NCBI RefSeq assembly: GCF_000144625.1
Contig: NC_014376.1
Coordinates: 4,364,501 to 4,428,500 of the forward strand
Length of the DNA stretch: 64,000 nucleotides
Reading direction: 5' to 3'
DNA from: [Clostridium] saccharolyticum WM1
GTDB taxonomy: Bacteria > Bacillota > Clostridia > Lachnospirales > Lachnospiraceae
Below the pieces are notes generated by a model. That model was not told where the DNA came from. It made no database searches and saw only the letters and a list, made by a program, of their open reading frames with translations. Position numbers and translations under genes: made by a program. Positions 34,239 through 42,579 of the stretch are shown here, in pieces; the first letter of the stretch is position 1, and each line of letters begins with the position of its first letter.

Positions 34239-34766
34239 TTATTGCTGTTCTATAACTCCAATATATGGTAAATTCCTGTATAACTGATCGAAGTCCAGGC
34301 CATATCCGATGATAAACTGATCCGGTACGGTAAAACAGGTATATTTTACCTTGACCTGATCCTTCACCCGGCGCTCCGGTTTATCAAGAAGGGTACAAAG
34401 TTCAATGCTGTTTGGGTTCCTCTGCTTTAACACTTCGATCAGATAGGCCAGGGTATTGCCGGAATCAATGATATCTTCCACAATCAATACATCCTTTCCT
34501 TCGATAGGATCATCAAGATCCTTGATGATCTTGACGATTCCGCTGGATACCGTTCCGGCACCGTAGCTGGATACGGACATGAAATCCATGGTAAGGGGCA
34601 GTTCGATCCTCTTAGCAAGCTCACAGGTAAAGAAAACGCCTCCCTTTAAAATACAGATCAGGTGAAGAGGTTTTCCCTTATAATCTCTGCTGATTTGGTC
34701 TGCGACTTCTTTTACTCTTTTTGCCACCTCTTCTTCTGATAACAATATACGTATCTTATCATCCAT
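34239..34766 (-). CDS. hpt: Hypoxanthine phosphoribosyltransferase
   Basis: 175 residues. PRPP-binding loop DVLIVEDIIDSGNTLAYL (about 95-112) and N-terminal LHLICILKGGVFFTCELA are typical of HGPRT. It salvages hypoxanthine and guanine to IMP and GMP. Its start overlaps the tilS stop by 8 bases, implying coupling, as in many Firmicutes where TilS, HprT and FtsH are neighbours. Confidence 0.95.
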   Translation of the reverse strand: MDDKIRILLSEEEVAKRVKEVADQISRDYKGKPLHLICILKGGVFFTCELAKRIELPLTMDFMSVSSYGAGTVSSGIVKIIKDLDDPIEGKDVLIVEDIIDSGNTLAYLIEVLKQRNPNSIELCTLLDKPERRVKDQVKVKYTCFTVPDQFIIGYGLDFDQLYRNLPYIGVIEQQ

Positions 34767-36135
34767 CGTTTCTTCCTCCGTTAAACTGTATTTGTATTAC
34801 TGTATGGGTATCATCTGTTATCTTATAGTATTCACTGATCCGGTATCCGATGACCCAGAGGACATGGGAACCTTCCGCTACAAGGGGAATTTTTTCCCGT
34901 TCGTCTTTGGGAATTTTTTCATCAATCATAAATGATTTAATGGTTTTTCTGCCGCCTCCGGCCAGTGTCATGTAATCTCCGGTTTTCCGATACCTCACAG
35001 AGAGTGCACATTTGATTTTATCATAATCAAACCATTTCGTATACCCGTTTTTAGGAATTTCCTGGCCTTTTTTGTAGGGAAAAGTTTTAAAATCCAGTTC
35101 AGGGAGAAGAAAATCCCGTTCCTTATCCACAGGCTCTTCCTGTTCCTTTCTTTTTATCCACAATTCCCCGTTGGTACGCACAGCAATAAGGCCGCAGGGC
35201 AGATCCACCTGTCTGCGGTCAGAACCAAAAAGAAGCGCTGCCGCGCTTTCCACGTGAGTCATGGTAATATCCTTCATGGATTCATTGACAGACCGGATCA
35301 TCCTCCGGATCACATAGTTTCTTATAATGTTATCTTCTGCCAAAAGAACCGCTGCATCAATACCACAGGCTGGCCTTAAGCCGGACGCTTCCATTTCTCC
35401 CACTCCCCGGGCCTTTAATATTTTTTCGGCTTGTTTTTCCAGATATGCATCGGCCTGTGCGGCCATTTCCCCCGCATGCAGGATATTTTCTCCTGCCCGC
35501 CTGTTGACTTCTTCCCTGATTTCCGGCAGGATCCGGCGCCGTATGCGGTTTCTCACATAGTCCGTCTGGGCGTTGGTGGAGTCCTCACAATAAGATATCC
35601 TTTTTTCCTCCAGATATGCAAGAATTTCCTCTCTTCCAACACACAGCAGGGGACGGACAATTCTGTCCCGCAGCGGGCGCATTCCTCCAAGCCCCTTTAA
35701 CCCGGTTCCCCGGAACAGGTTATATAGAATGGTCTCCGCCTGGTCATCCCTGTGATGGGCCACCGCTATTTTCGTTCCGGAAAAATCCAGTCTCTCTTTT
35801 TCAAAGATCTGGTAACGGAGATGCCTTCCGGCTTCTTCTACCGACATTCCATGCTCCCCGGCATAAAGGGCAGCATCTACCTGAACGCAGGAAAAAGACA
35901 CTCCCAGCCTTGCCGATAAATCCCTGGAGTAATCCCTGTCCCGGTCCGCCTCTTTCCCTCTTAGGCCGTGATGGACATGGACCGCCTTCAGTTCCAGCCC
36001 CAGTTCTTCCTTAAGTTCATTTAAAACTACAAGAAGACAGACCGAATCGGCTCCTCCGGAAAGCGCCACGATGACGCGGTCCCCCGGAGCAAACAGCCGG
36101 TTCCGTCTGATATAATCCAATATCGTTCTGTACAT
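34759..36135 (-). CDS. tilS: tRNA(Ile)-lysidine synthase
   Basis: 458 residues. N-terminal PP-loop ATPase motif VALSGGADSVCLLV (about 22-35), KAVHVHHGLRG, and the central AHHRDDQAETILYNLFRGTGL that marks TilS. The C-terminal TilS substrate-binding domain (about 370-445) includes LSVRYRKTGDYMTL and KTIKSFMIDEKIP. It converts C34 of tRNA-Ile(CAU) to lysidine and is essential. AAGGAAGGTGG precedes the ATG. Confidence 0.96.
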   Translation of the reverse strand: MYRTILDYIRRNRLFAPGDRVIVALSGGADSVCLLVVLNELKEELGLELKAVHVHHGLRGKEADRDRDYSRDLSARLGVSFSCVQVDAALYAGEHGMSVEEAGRHLRYQIFEKERLDFSGTKIAVAHHRDDQAETILYNLFRGTGLKGLGGMRPLRDRIVRPLLCVGREEILAYLEEKRISYCEDSTNAQTDYVRNRIRRRILPEIREEVNRRAGENILHAGEMAAQADAYLEKQAEKILKARGVGEMEASGLRPACGIDAAVLLAEDNIIRNYVIRRMIRSVNESMKDITMTHVESAAALLFGSDRRQVDLPCGLIAVRTNGELWIKRKEQEEPVDKERDFLLPELDFKTFPYKKGQEIPKNGYTKWFDYDKIKCALSVRYRKTGDYMTLAGGGRKTIKSFMIDEKIPKDEREKIPLVAEGSHVLWVIGYRISEYYKITDDTHTVIQIQFNGGRNDG

Positions 36136-36209
36136 TCAGCCACCTTCCTTAGTTGATTTTCTCCCCTCCATATTATAAATATACCCATAAAACATGTCTG
36201 TTGCAATTA

Positions 36210-37625
36210 TTATTTTCTTTTCCAGATCCCGGCAGTGAGAACCGTCATGTCATCGGCCGCCCGATCGGTAAAGGATCTTGCGAACAAAAGGACCCTGTCT
36301 GCCATATCCTGGGGATTTTTAACCGGCATCCCGGCTATGAACTCCTTTAGCATCAGCTCCTTATCATCCCCAGGAAGGGCATCCAGCACTCCGTCACTTA
36401 CCATAATGATCCGGTTATCATCCCATAGCTTCTTAGACAGAAGAACCGGCTCCACCGGGTTCAGGATCCCCATAGGAACCTCGCCTGCTTCCAAAAGCTC
36501 CACCCCCTTTTCACTAAGGATATAAGTGGCTGCAGCCCCCAGCTTCATGGCTTCCAGGATCCCTGTCTTCAAATCAATGCAGCACAAATCCAGGGTTGCC
36601 GGATGCTGGGCAATTCCGGTCAGAAGAAGGACCGTGTTGACCATCTTTAAAGCCGCCCTGGCTGAAAAGCCGGCTTCCAAAAGCCTTTGGGTCAGTTCGA
36701 TGACCTGCCTGCTCTCCTCTTCGGCAATCCTGCCGCTTCCCATGCCGTCTGACAGGCTCATAATGACTTGTCCGGGCTGAACTTGTCCAAAGGTGTAATT
36801 ATCTCCGGATACCTCTTCTCCGCTTTTCACCGCCTTGGCTACTCCGTAAAGGACCCGGTATTCTCCCTTTTCAACAAACCGTATGGTGTCGGCCTGCTTT
36901 GTCACTAAATTCCTGCCGTCGGGGGCCACCGTCCATTCCCCTTCCTCTATGGCATTTTCCAGGATCTCCGCAGCTTCCTTTACGGTCACACACCGGCCGT
37001 TTAAGGTTCTCATGGTCAGGAATGCTTCTCTCTGATGATTTTCATATTCTAAAATAAGCATTTTTTCTACGATGATATGGTTGCGGCGGAATGCACGCTT
37101 AATTTCATCCTCCCAATCCGGAGTGATGTCGATGGAATGCTCTACCTGATGAGAAAATTCCTCCAGGATCACAGCCAGCTCCTTAAACTGGACGATAACT
37201 GCATCACGGCTTTCCAAAAAACGGTTTTTCCATGCCAGATTCATGGTGGCCCTTCCCAGGCCCCTGTTTAAATGGGCCATGTACTCATCCTTCCTCTTAC
37301 AGGTTTCAAGAAAAAAACGGGGCATGTCCCCGTAGTCCACACTCCCTTTTTGTTCAAATGCACGAACCAGATATTGCAGATAATATTGATTGTCCTGTTC
37401 TTTCCCGGAATACACAATGCATTTGTTGCAGCCTGCGCATACCATAGCCGCCGCCGTCTGAAGGGCCGCAATGCCGTCTTCCTTAGTAAGTCCCTGTTCT
37501 GCCGACAAGTCATCTGTACAAGCTCTGGCTAGCTCTCCCAAAGAGTTTGCCATGTCGTTTAATCTCTTTGCTGTATATACATTCACATCAGCCATATCGT
37601 GATGTGCCGCCTTACGTCTGAACAC
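36210..37625 (-). CDS. spoIIE: Stage II sporulation protein E, short soluble form
   Basis: 471 residues from a GTG at 37625 with AGGAGGG 6 bases upstream. The C-terminal PP2C phosphatase domain (about 255-470) carries VIMSLSDGMGSGRIAEE, IIMVSDGVLDALPGDD and DRAADDMTVL, which supply metal-binding Asp residues. The middle region resembles SpoIIE region II. The B. subtilis protein has about 827 residues with ten N-terminal membrane spans; none are present here. SpoIIE dephosphorylates SpoIIAA to activate sigma-F. Position between divIC and tilS matches B. subtilis, which supports the identity. Localisation to the septum must differ. Confidence 0.85.
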   Translation of the reverse strand: MFRRKAAHHDMADVNVYTAKRLNDMANSLGELARACTDDLSAEQGLTKEDGIAALQTAAAMVCAGCNKCIVYSGKEQDNQYYLQYLVRAFEQKGSVDYGDMPRFFLETCKRKDEYMAHLNRGLGRATMNLAWKNRFLESRDAVIVQFKELAVILEEFSHQVEHSIDITPDWEDEIKRAFRRNHIIVEKMLILEYENHQREAFLTMRTLNGRCVTVKEAAEILENAIEEGEWTVAPDGRNLVTKQADTIRFVEKGEYRVLYGVAKAVKSGEEVSGDNYTFGQVQPGQVIMSLSDGMGSGRIAEEESRQVIELTQRLLEAGFSARAALKMVNTVLLLTGIAQHPATLDLCCIDLKTGILEAMKLGAAATYILSEKGVELLEAGEVPMGILNPVEPVLLSKKLWDDNRIIMVSDGVLDALPGDDKELMLKEFIAGMPVKNPQDMADRVLLFARSFTDRAADDMTVLTAGIWKRK

Positions 37626-37781
37626 AAAAATCCCTCCTGCCTGTATCATGGTTTAAACCACATTATATACAGGCCGAAGGGAAATATTTGTCAAAATGGC
37701 TGTCTCCTGACCAAAAATCGTACGACAGCTTTCTTCTTTTTTGTCCATGTTCTCTGGACATAGAGGGATACCCGAAGAAAA

Positions 37782-38105
37782 TTACTGTCTCCGCGACGGC
37801 TTCAGAAGAATCTCATCAGGATTCACCAGTCCCAGCTTCTGCTTTGCGACCTCTTCAATATATTGCTTTGTTTGGACATAGACCCGGTATTCCTCTAATT
37901 TCTTGGAACGTTCCTCTTCCTTGTCCACCTGGGCCTGAAGATTCTCCAGACGGAGCTCATATTCCCGCTCCCTTTCCTTTAATCCGGCTCCTTTAATCGT
38001 AACAATCACGGCAAGGCTGAACACAACAAAGGTTATACCAATAAGAGCCATCCGGTTTCCCCATTTATCTTTTCTCTTTCTTCTTGATTTTCCCATTTTG
38101 TTCAT
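37782..38105 (-). CDS. divIC: Septum formation initiator DivIC/FtsB family
   Basis: 107 residues with AGAGGTGAT before the ATG. A basic cytoplasmic N-terminus (KSRRKRKDKW), a membrane helix (about 18-40), then a coiled coil rich in Glu/Lys (about 42-75) and YIEEVAKQKLGLVNPDEIL, the FtsB/DivIC signature. It forms the FtsQ/FtsL/FtsB-type division complex. It starts 4 bases after yabQ. Confidence 0.9.
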   Translation of the reverse strand: MNKMGKSRRKRKDKWGNRMALIGITFVVFSLAVIVTIKGAGLKEREREYELRLENLQAQVDKEEERSKKLEEYRVYVQTKQYIEEVAKQKLGLVNPDEILLKPSRRQ

Positions 38106-38109
38106 ACAA

Positions 38110-38472
38110 TCACCTCTGACGCCGCTTCTTTCTTTGGTTACAGCTATCCATTTTTATTTTAAGATATTTTCGAAAATGTTTCAAGAGTTTTAGGAAATGT
38201 CTGCTAATTATTTTATCATACAAAAACATTCCTATAAATACTCCGGCAACGGCGTATCCTCTTAATCCTCCATCATTCTGTTCATACAGCAGGGAAAACG
38301 TGACCAGAGCAGCATAAACCCAGTATATCATGTCCTCGATTCCTATAAACACATAGGAGTGAGGAATAAAAATACGGAAAATACGCAACAGGTCATATGT
38401 GATCATTAGCCCTGCGCCTGTTAAAAAGCTGTAGAGCAGAAGTTTTACTTCATAAACAATATGAACGCTCAT
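38110..38472 (-). CDS. yabQ: Spore cortex protein YabQ
   Basis: 120 residues with three to four membrane spans (about 8-28, 45-62, 70-90) and a basic tail (LKIKMDSCNQRKKRRQR). The spans and the TYDLLRIFR segment suit YabQ, a sporulation membrane protein needed for cortex formation. Gene order yabP-yabQ-divIC is as in B. subtilis. A folded 105-base spacer separates it from yabP. Confidence 0.85.
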   Translation of the reverse strand: MSVHIVYEVKLLLYSFLTGAGLMITYDLLRIFRIFIPHSYVFIGIEDMIYWVYAALVTFSLLYEQNDGGLRGYAVAGVFIGMFLYDKIISRHFLKLLKHFRKYLKIKMDSCNQRKKRRQR

Positions 38473-38500
38473 ATGACTCCTTCTGTGGCATTATTTTCTT

Positions 38501-38554
38501 AGGGTCATTAAGCGAGGTGCCAGCCGGGCTACCAATCAGCCCTCCCGTGACCCT
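38501..38554 (-). other. Structured spacer between yabP and yabQ
   Basis: Outer arms AGGGTCA (38501-38507) and TGACCCT (38548-38554) enclose GGGCT / AGCCC (38526-38530, 38538-38542). It is GC-richer than the surrounding genes and has no U run. It could be an mRNA processing stem, a small REP-like element or an RNA leader for yabQ. Confidence 0.45.
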
Positions 38555-38576
38555 CAGGCGAACCGGACTTCCCGTT

Positions 38577-38861
38577 TTATTTAAACAGCCTGGAAATCAG
38601 GGATTCCCCTGACCTGCGCAGTGCTTCATTGGAGGAATAGGTAATACTCTCAATATTGCCGTTTAAATCCACTTCCCCTTTTTCAAGGGTCAGGCGGCTG
38701 ACGTGAAGATCCTTTCCTTTCAGGGTCAAAAGCCCCATGTCGGTATCCAGGACCACCTGATTTTCATCAAAGGATACCACTTCCCGTATTCCTGTCATCG
38801 TACCGGAGCCCCTGTTTTCTATTGTCAGCCTATGAGGGCATATATTCATCTTTTCTTCCAT
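38577..38861 (-). CDS. yabP: Sporulation protein YabP
   Basis: 94 residues, the family length. The YabP/YqfC beta-rich domain is visible: HRLTIENRGSGTMTGIREVVSFDENQVVLDTDMG and LLTLKGKDLHVSRLTLEKGEV. It is needed, with YabQ, for cortex assembly under sigma-E control in Bacillus. It is the fourth gene of the leftward mazG-hup-rqcP-yabP-yabQ-divIC series, 89 bases after rqcP. Confidence 0.9.
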   Translation of the reverse strand: MEEKMNICPHRLTIENRGSGTMTGIREVVSFDENQVVLDTDMGLLTLKGKDLHVSRLTLEKGEVDLNGNIESITYSSNEALRRSGESLISRLFK

Positions 38862-38950
38862 ACAAAAACCTCCTAATATACCTGTCTAAAGTATATTAGG
38901 AGGCACGCTCCAATATTACTGAAATTTATCGTACGTATCCAATCTGTAAG

Positions 38951-39190
38951 CTAGAGATATCGGTAAAGCTCCTTTGCTTCATCCTTTTTAACTGTTTCCG
39001 CCACATCAAGAACTTCCACCTTTACCGAGCTTGTCCCAAAATGGATCTCTATTATATCGCCTTCCTTAATGGTTAAGGAAGCTTTCGCAGGTTTATCATT
39101 GACAAGTACACGGCCTGCATCACAGGCTTCGTTCGCTACTGTTCTTCTCTTGATCAGACGGGAAACCTTAAGAAACTTATCCAGCCTCAT
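38951..39190 (-). CDS. rqcP: S4-domain RNA-binding protein RqcP (YabO)
   Basis: 79 residues, a stand-alone S4 domain: MRLDKFLKVSRLIKRRTVAN, DAGRVLVNDKPAKAS and IKEGDIIEIHFG. RqcP/Hsp15-type proteins bind the 50S subunit with peptidyl-tRNA and work with RqcH in tagging stalled chains. It begins 3 bases after the hup stop, so the two are coupled. Confidence 0.92.
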   Translation of the reverse strand: MRLDKFLKVSRLIKRRTVANEACDAGRVLVNDKPAKASLTIKEGDIIEIHFGTSSVKVEVLDVAETVKKDEAKELYRYL

Positions 39191-39193
39191 GAA

Positions 39194-39469
39194 TTAAGCG
39201 TTCACCATATCCTTTAAAGCCTTTCCAGCTTTAAATTTTGGTGTCTTAGAAGCAGGAATGTTCATAACTTCACCGCTCTTTGGATTCCTTCCTTCTCTAG
39301 CCGCTCTTTCAGATACCTCAAATGTACCAAAACCAACCAACTGGATCTTCTCGCCTTTAACCAGTTCCTCAGATATTACATCTGTCAAAGCCTTTACTGC
39401 CTTCTCCGCATCCTTTTTGGACAGTTCTGCTTTTTCTGCGACTGCTGCGATTAACTCTGCTTTGTTCAT
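39194..39469 (-). CDS. hup: DNA-binding protein HU
   Basis: 91 residues from the ATG at 39469 with AGGAGG 8 bases upstream; the frame extends to 39496 without a better start. Typical [41 protein letters not shown] and [13 protein letters not shown]. It is a nucleoid protein. Its place beside mazG and rqcP is conserved in many clostridia. Confidence 0.96.
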   Translation of the reverse strand: MNKAELIAAVAEKAELSKKDAEKAVKALTDVISEELVKGEKIQLVGFGTFEVSERAAREGRNPKSGEVMNIPASKTPKFKAGKALKDMVNA

Positions 39470-39559
39470 TGATATCTTCCTCCTAGAATGTAGCACCAGG
39501 CTACGATTTTTCGCATAACACGATTACTATATCATTTATAGCTGTTTCTCCCGTTTTTG

Positions 39560-39952
39560 TCAAGGTTTTTCGCACTTTTGAAGGGCTTTCTCCTGCTTTT
39601 TTATTGCATCCCAAAGAGCCTGTCCCTCCTGCTGCAAATGATCCTTTTTTTCGCCAAAAACATGGGGGTGCCTGCGTATCATTTTTTCACAGATTCCATT
39701 CACCACATCCTCTATGGAAAAATCACCTGCTTCCTTTGCAATCCGGCTGTACAGCATGACCAGAAACAGGACATCCCCCAGCTCTTCACAAAGATTTTCC
39801 ATATCCTTATGATCAATGGCTTCCAGAACCTCTCCGCTTTCCTCTTTCAGGCATTTTTTCAAACTTTCATAAGTCTGTTCCCTGTCCCAGGGACAGCCTT
39901 CATGGGACCGCAGTTTATTTGTAATATTTACTAAATCCTCGAAAGTATACAT
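39560..39952 (-). CDS. mazG: MazG-type nucleotide pyrophosphohydrolase
   Basis: 130 residues, single MazG domain: LRSHEGCPWDREQTYESLK, then metal-binding EESGEVLEAIDHKD and EELGDVLFLVMLYSRIA. Full MazG and YabN have 260 or more residues, with a second domain or a methylase; here only the N-terminal catalytic unit remains. It removes pyrophosphate from noncanonical or excess NTPs. It heads the leftward hup-rqcP-yabP series. Confidence 0.92.
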   Translation of the reverse strand: MYTFEDLVNITNKLRSHEGCPWDREQTYESLKKCLKEESGEVLEAIDHKDMENLCEELGDVLFLVMLYSRIAKEAGDFSIEDVVNGICEKMIRRHPHVFGEKKDHLQQEGQALWDAIKKQEKALQKCEKP

Positions 39953-40140
39953 GACTCTCCTCCTTTTGGGATGATTGTAACACCGGCCGGCAATCTCATC
40001 TTCATTCTCCTGCGCTCATTATACCATATCCTGGCTGTACCATGGGAATACTTTCTTTTTTAATTCTGAAGATTTTCTGACAATTGCTTGTCCCCCCTGT
40101 TAAAAAAAAGCTTGTTCCATTATAATAAGGGGGACTTAAA

Positions 40141-41139
40141 ATGAAACCGGAGGTAGCCATGAAACATTTTAGCATATGGAAAAAAATAGCAGCTTGCGTG
40201 CTGTTTTTAAACATCGTATTTACAGCATTTACCACAGAGCTTCTGACTCCCGCCCCCTCGGCCGGGGACTTAACCATGCGGGGCATGAGCTTTGGTCCGT
40301 CCCTTAATATCGGACCTGGAAGCAAAATATTTAACGGCGGCAGTTTATCTCTGCTTGCGGATTACGACAACCGGCAGATGCTTTCCATGATTTTGCAGGA
40401 CAAGGACGGAACCCTTGTGGTCATTGACGGCGGCTGGGATATTGATGCCGCCCACTTAACGGAAGTACTCCGTTCCAAAGGCGGGCACGTATCCGGATGG
40501 TTTATTACTCATCCTCACTCTGACCATGTGGGGGCTCTTGTTCAGATTCTGAAAAACCCGGACAGCCAGATTACCATTGATCATATCTATTATTCCCTGG
40601 CGGACTTATCCTGGTATGAAAAAGTGGAGCCTTCCCGGAACGATATGGTACACAGCCTGATATCAGCCTTTGCAGCTCTTCCCGCTGAAAAGCTCCGCAC
40701 TGTGCAGAAGGACCAGGAGATCCAGCTGGGGCAGATCAAGGCCAAGGTTTTAAACGACCCTTATCTTCTGGATGCCACCTCCGTAAATAACAGCTCTGTT
40801 GCTTATAAATTTTTCTTAAATAACGTAAGCATCCTGGTACTGGGCGATATGGGACCGGAAGCCGGTGAACTGCTGGCAGCACAGCGCAGTGCAGAGGATT
40901 TAAAAAGCGACATTGTCCAGATGTCCCATCACGGCCAGTACGGCGTCAACAAGGAAGTATATGCCATGATAAAACCTCAGATCGCCCTATGGCCCTGTCC
41001 CCTCTGGCTGTGGAACAACGATAACGGCGGCGGCATCGGAAGCGGAGACTGGAAAACCCTGGAGACCAGGAAATGGATGGAAGAGCTGGGGGTTAAAGTA
41101 AATTACAGCATCAAGGACGGAGACCAGATCATCTATTAA
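40141..41139 (+). CDS. Secreted or anchored MBL-fold hydrolase (ComEC-C-like)
   Basis: 332 residues from the ATG at 40141 (AAGGGGG 7 bases upstream); an ATG at 40159 with GGAGG is equally good. A hydrophobic helix (about 12-34) acts as signal or anchor. The catalytic fold has VVIDGGWDIDAAHL, the metal motif FITHPHSDHVGALVQI, ILVLGDMGPEAGELL and IVQMSHHGQYGV, as in ComEC C-terminal and related extracellular nucleases or phosphodiesterases. Divergent from mazG and closed by a strong terminator. Substrate unknown. Confidence 0.82.
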   Translation: MKPEVAMKHFSIWKKIAACVLFLNIVFTAFTTELLTPAPSAGDLTMRGMSFGPSLNIGPGSKIFNGGSLSLLADYDNRQMLSMILQDKDGTLVVIDGGWDIDAAHLTEVLRSKGGHVSGWFITHPHSDHVGALVQILKNPDSQITIDHIYYSLADLSWYEKVEPSRNDMVHSLISAFAALPAEKLRTVQKDQEIQLGQIKAKVLNDPYLLDATSVNNSSVAYKFFLNNVSILVLGDMGPEAGELLAAQRSAEDLKSDIVQMSHHGQYGVNKEVYAMIKPQIALWPCPLWLWNNDNGGGIGSGDWKTLETRKWMEELGVKVNYSIKDGDQIIY

Positions 41140-41151
41140 CGGATCCCTTCG

Positions 41152-41203
41152 AAAAAAGAAACGGCACCCGAACACAAAACCAGTGTTCCTGCCGTTTCTT
41201 TTT
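41152..41203 (+). terminator. Terminator of the MBL gene
   Basis: AAAAAAGAAACGGC (41152-41165) pairs with GCCGTTTCTTTTT (41191-41203), with an inner GAACAC / GTGTTC stem; U run at the end. Confidence 0.88.
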
Positions 41204-41260
41204 ATGGGGCAATACGCCCAACAGAATATCTTTACAATCAATGGGCGCCTGCTGCAGCAA

Positions 41261-41291
41261 CTGGGAAAAACAGTAAAACGTGTTTTCCCAG
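41261..41291 (-). terminator. Hairpin after the small acidic ORF
   Basis: CTGGGAAAA (41261-41269) and TTTTCCCAG (41283-41291) form a 9-bp stem 35 bases beyond the stop of the small ORF. No long U run on the leftward strand, so terminator function is uncertain. Confidence 0.45.
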
Positions 41292-41325
41292 CCCTATCTT
41301 TTTGGATTATTACAGAAGCACCTGG

Positions 41326-41469
41326 TTAATTTCCTCCGGGGCCGTCCCGTCTGGGCCGCTCCGATTCCGGCAGTGGTTCAACGTAGAATCCATCCTTGTA
41401 TGGCTCCGTATCAATTTCCGGGATATCCCCATCGCTGTAGTCATCTTCCTCTGGTACAAAAACCTTCAT
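41326..41469 (-). CDS. Small acidic hypothetical protein
   Basis: 47 codons with an excellent ribosome site (AGGAGGTG, 7 bases before the ATG at 41469). The product starts MKVFVPEEDDYSDGDIPEID and ends RPRRDGPGGN; it is rich in Asp, Glu and Pro and has no membrane helix. It lies 38 bases after the spoVT stop on the same strand and may be cotranscribed. I do not recognise a family. The strong start signal and codon-like composition support it as real. Confidence 0.6.
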   Translation of the reverse strand: MKVFVPEEDDYSDGDIPEIDTEPYKDGFYVEPLPESERPRRDGPGGN

Positions 41470-41507
41470 ATTTGTTCACCTCCTGATTCATGTATGCCGG
41501 CCGGCAG

Positions 41508-42056
41508 TTACCCTTCCATCTGACGGCCTAAAAATCCTGCTGCCGTTGTTGCCAGCTTTGTTTCCATATCTCCAAAACGCGCTCTTGGCTCTCTGCTTAA
41601 TAAGGCCACAGCCCCGATGGCATCACCTTCACAGATAATGGGGGCCACCACCTGTGCCGTTATCCCTTCCAGGGTTTCTCCTGACAGGGGAATAAAGCCC
41701 TTATCGTCTTTTCCGGCCACCACAACCGTGCGCTCGTTAATGAGGTTCTCTAATTGCTTGCTGATGGTTTTCTGGAGAAGTTCCTTTTTAGACCCTCCTG
41801 CCACTGCAATGATCTGATCCCTGTCGCTGATACATACGGTAAGTCCGGTAGTCTGAGCCATGGCTTCTGCATATTGGGAAGCAAAAGCAGTAAGTTCTAC
41901 CATCGGAGAATATTTCTTTAGGATGATTTCTCCTTCCCTGTCTGTAAATATTTCAAGCGGAGTCCCTTCTCTTAACCGGAGCGTCCTTCTGATCTCTTTT
42001 GGTATCACCACGCGTCCCAGGTCGTCAATTCTTCTTACAATACCAGTTGCTTTCAT
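41508..42056 (-). CDS. spoVT: Stage V sporulation protein T
   Basis: 182 residues. The N-terminal swapped-hairpin AbrB domain (1-50) reads MKATGIVRRIDDLGRVVIPK then EIRRTLRLREGTPLEIF. The C-terminal GAF-like domain (about 60-180) includes GFIPLSGETLEGITAQVV and AIGAVALLSREPRARFG. SpoVT regulates sigma-G genes in the forespore. The next rightward genes mfd and pth follow the Bacillus order pth-mfd-spoVT. AGGAATTTT is upstream of the ATG. Confidence 0.95.
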   Translation of the reverse strand: MKATGIVRRIDDLGRVVIPKEIRRTLRLREGTPLEIFTDREGEIILKKYSPMVELTAFASQYAEAMAQTTGLTVCISDRDQIIAVAGGSKKELLQKTISKQLENLINERTVVVAGKDDKGFIPLSGETLEGITAQVVAPIICEGDAIGAVALLSREPRARFGDMETKLATTAAGFLGRQMEG

Positions 42057-42155
42057 AATTAAAATTCCTCCATCTTGTGCGTTTTAATATCACTGATATT
42101 ATTTTGCTACGAAAGCACCAGATTATACTTAAGTCTGCCATTTTTCCCAAAATTT

Positions 42156-42198
42156 AAAATCAGGGCCGACTGTTAAAAAAAAGTCGAACCCTGATTTT
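42156..42198 (-). terminator. Terminator between small ORF and spoVT
   Basis: AAAATCAGGG (42156-42165) and CCCTGATTTT (42189-42198) with an inner GACT / AGTC; leftward U run. It closes the transcript of the 61-residue ORF and insulates spoVT. Confidence 0.8.
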
Positions 42199-42251
42199 CT
42201 AAATCATTCTTAGTTTATTCCTTGAAGAAGCAAGGATCAATGCAGTCCAGA

Positions 42252-42437
42252 TTAAAAGTCCCCCTGCCTGACACGCTGTTGTACTTCCTTAGAGGATGAT
42301 AAATAGCCTTCATGGGCCGCCTTTGCAGCCGCGTTATCTGGAATGGGTGTTACAAAATGGTTTTCAAAAGAACCATACTTTTGAATCGTCAATTCATTTG
42401 ATACTCTCTGTAGAAGATACATACCTAAAACGTCCAT
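42252..42437 (-). CDS. Small hypothetical protein
   Basis: 61 residues from the ATG at 42437 with AAAGGTGG 5 bases upstream; the frame reaches 42446. Sequence starts MDVLGMYLLQRVSNELTIQK and ends EVQQRVRQGDF; amphipathic helices are likely and there is no membrane span. It lies between mfd and spoVT, with its own promoter region (AT-rich, 42447-42579) and a strong terminator, so it appears to be an independent gene. Family not recognised. Confidence 0.62.
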   Translation of the reverse strand: MDVLGMYLLQRVSNELTIQKYGSFENHFVTPIPDNAAAKAAHEGYLSSSKEVQQRVRQGDF

Positions 42438-42579
42438 AGCTACCACCTTTCTCCGAACTATAAAATTTGCAGGAAAGAAAGCATCTGGGACTTAATCCCT
42501 TCTTCTACTACTATTATATCATAAAATAGACAAAAATCAACTGGATTATTTGTGTTTTAAGTGTTAATTTTTACATTTA

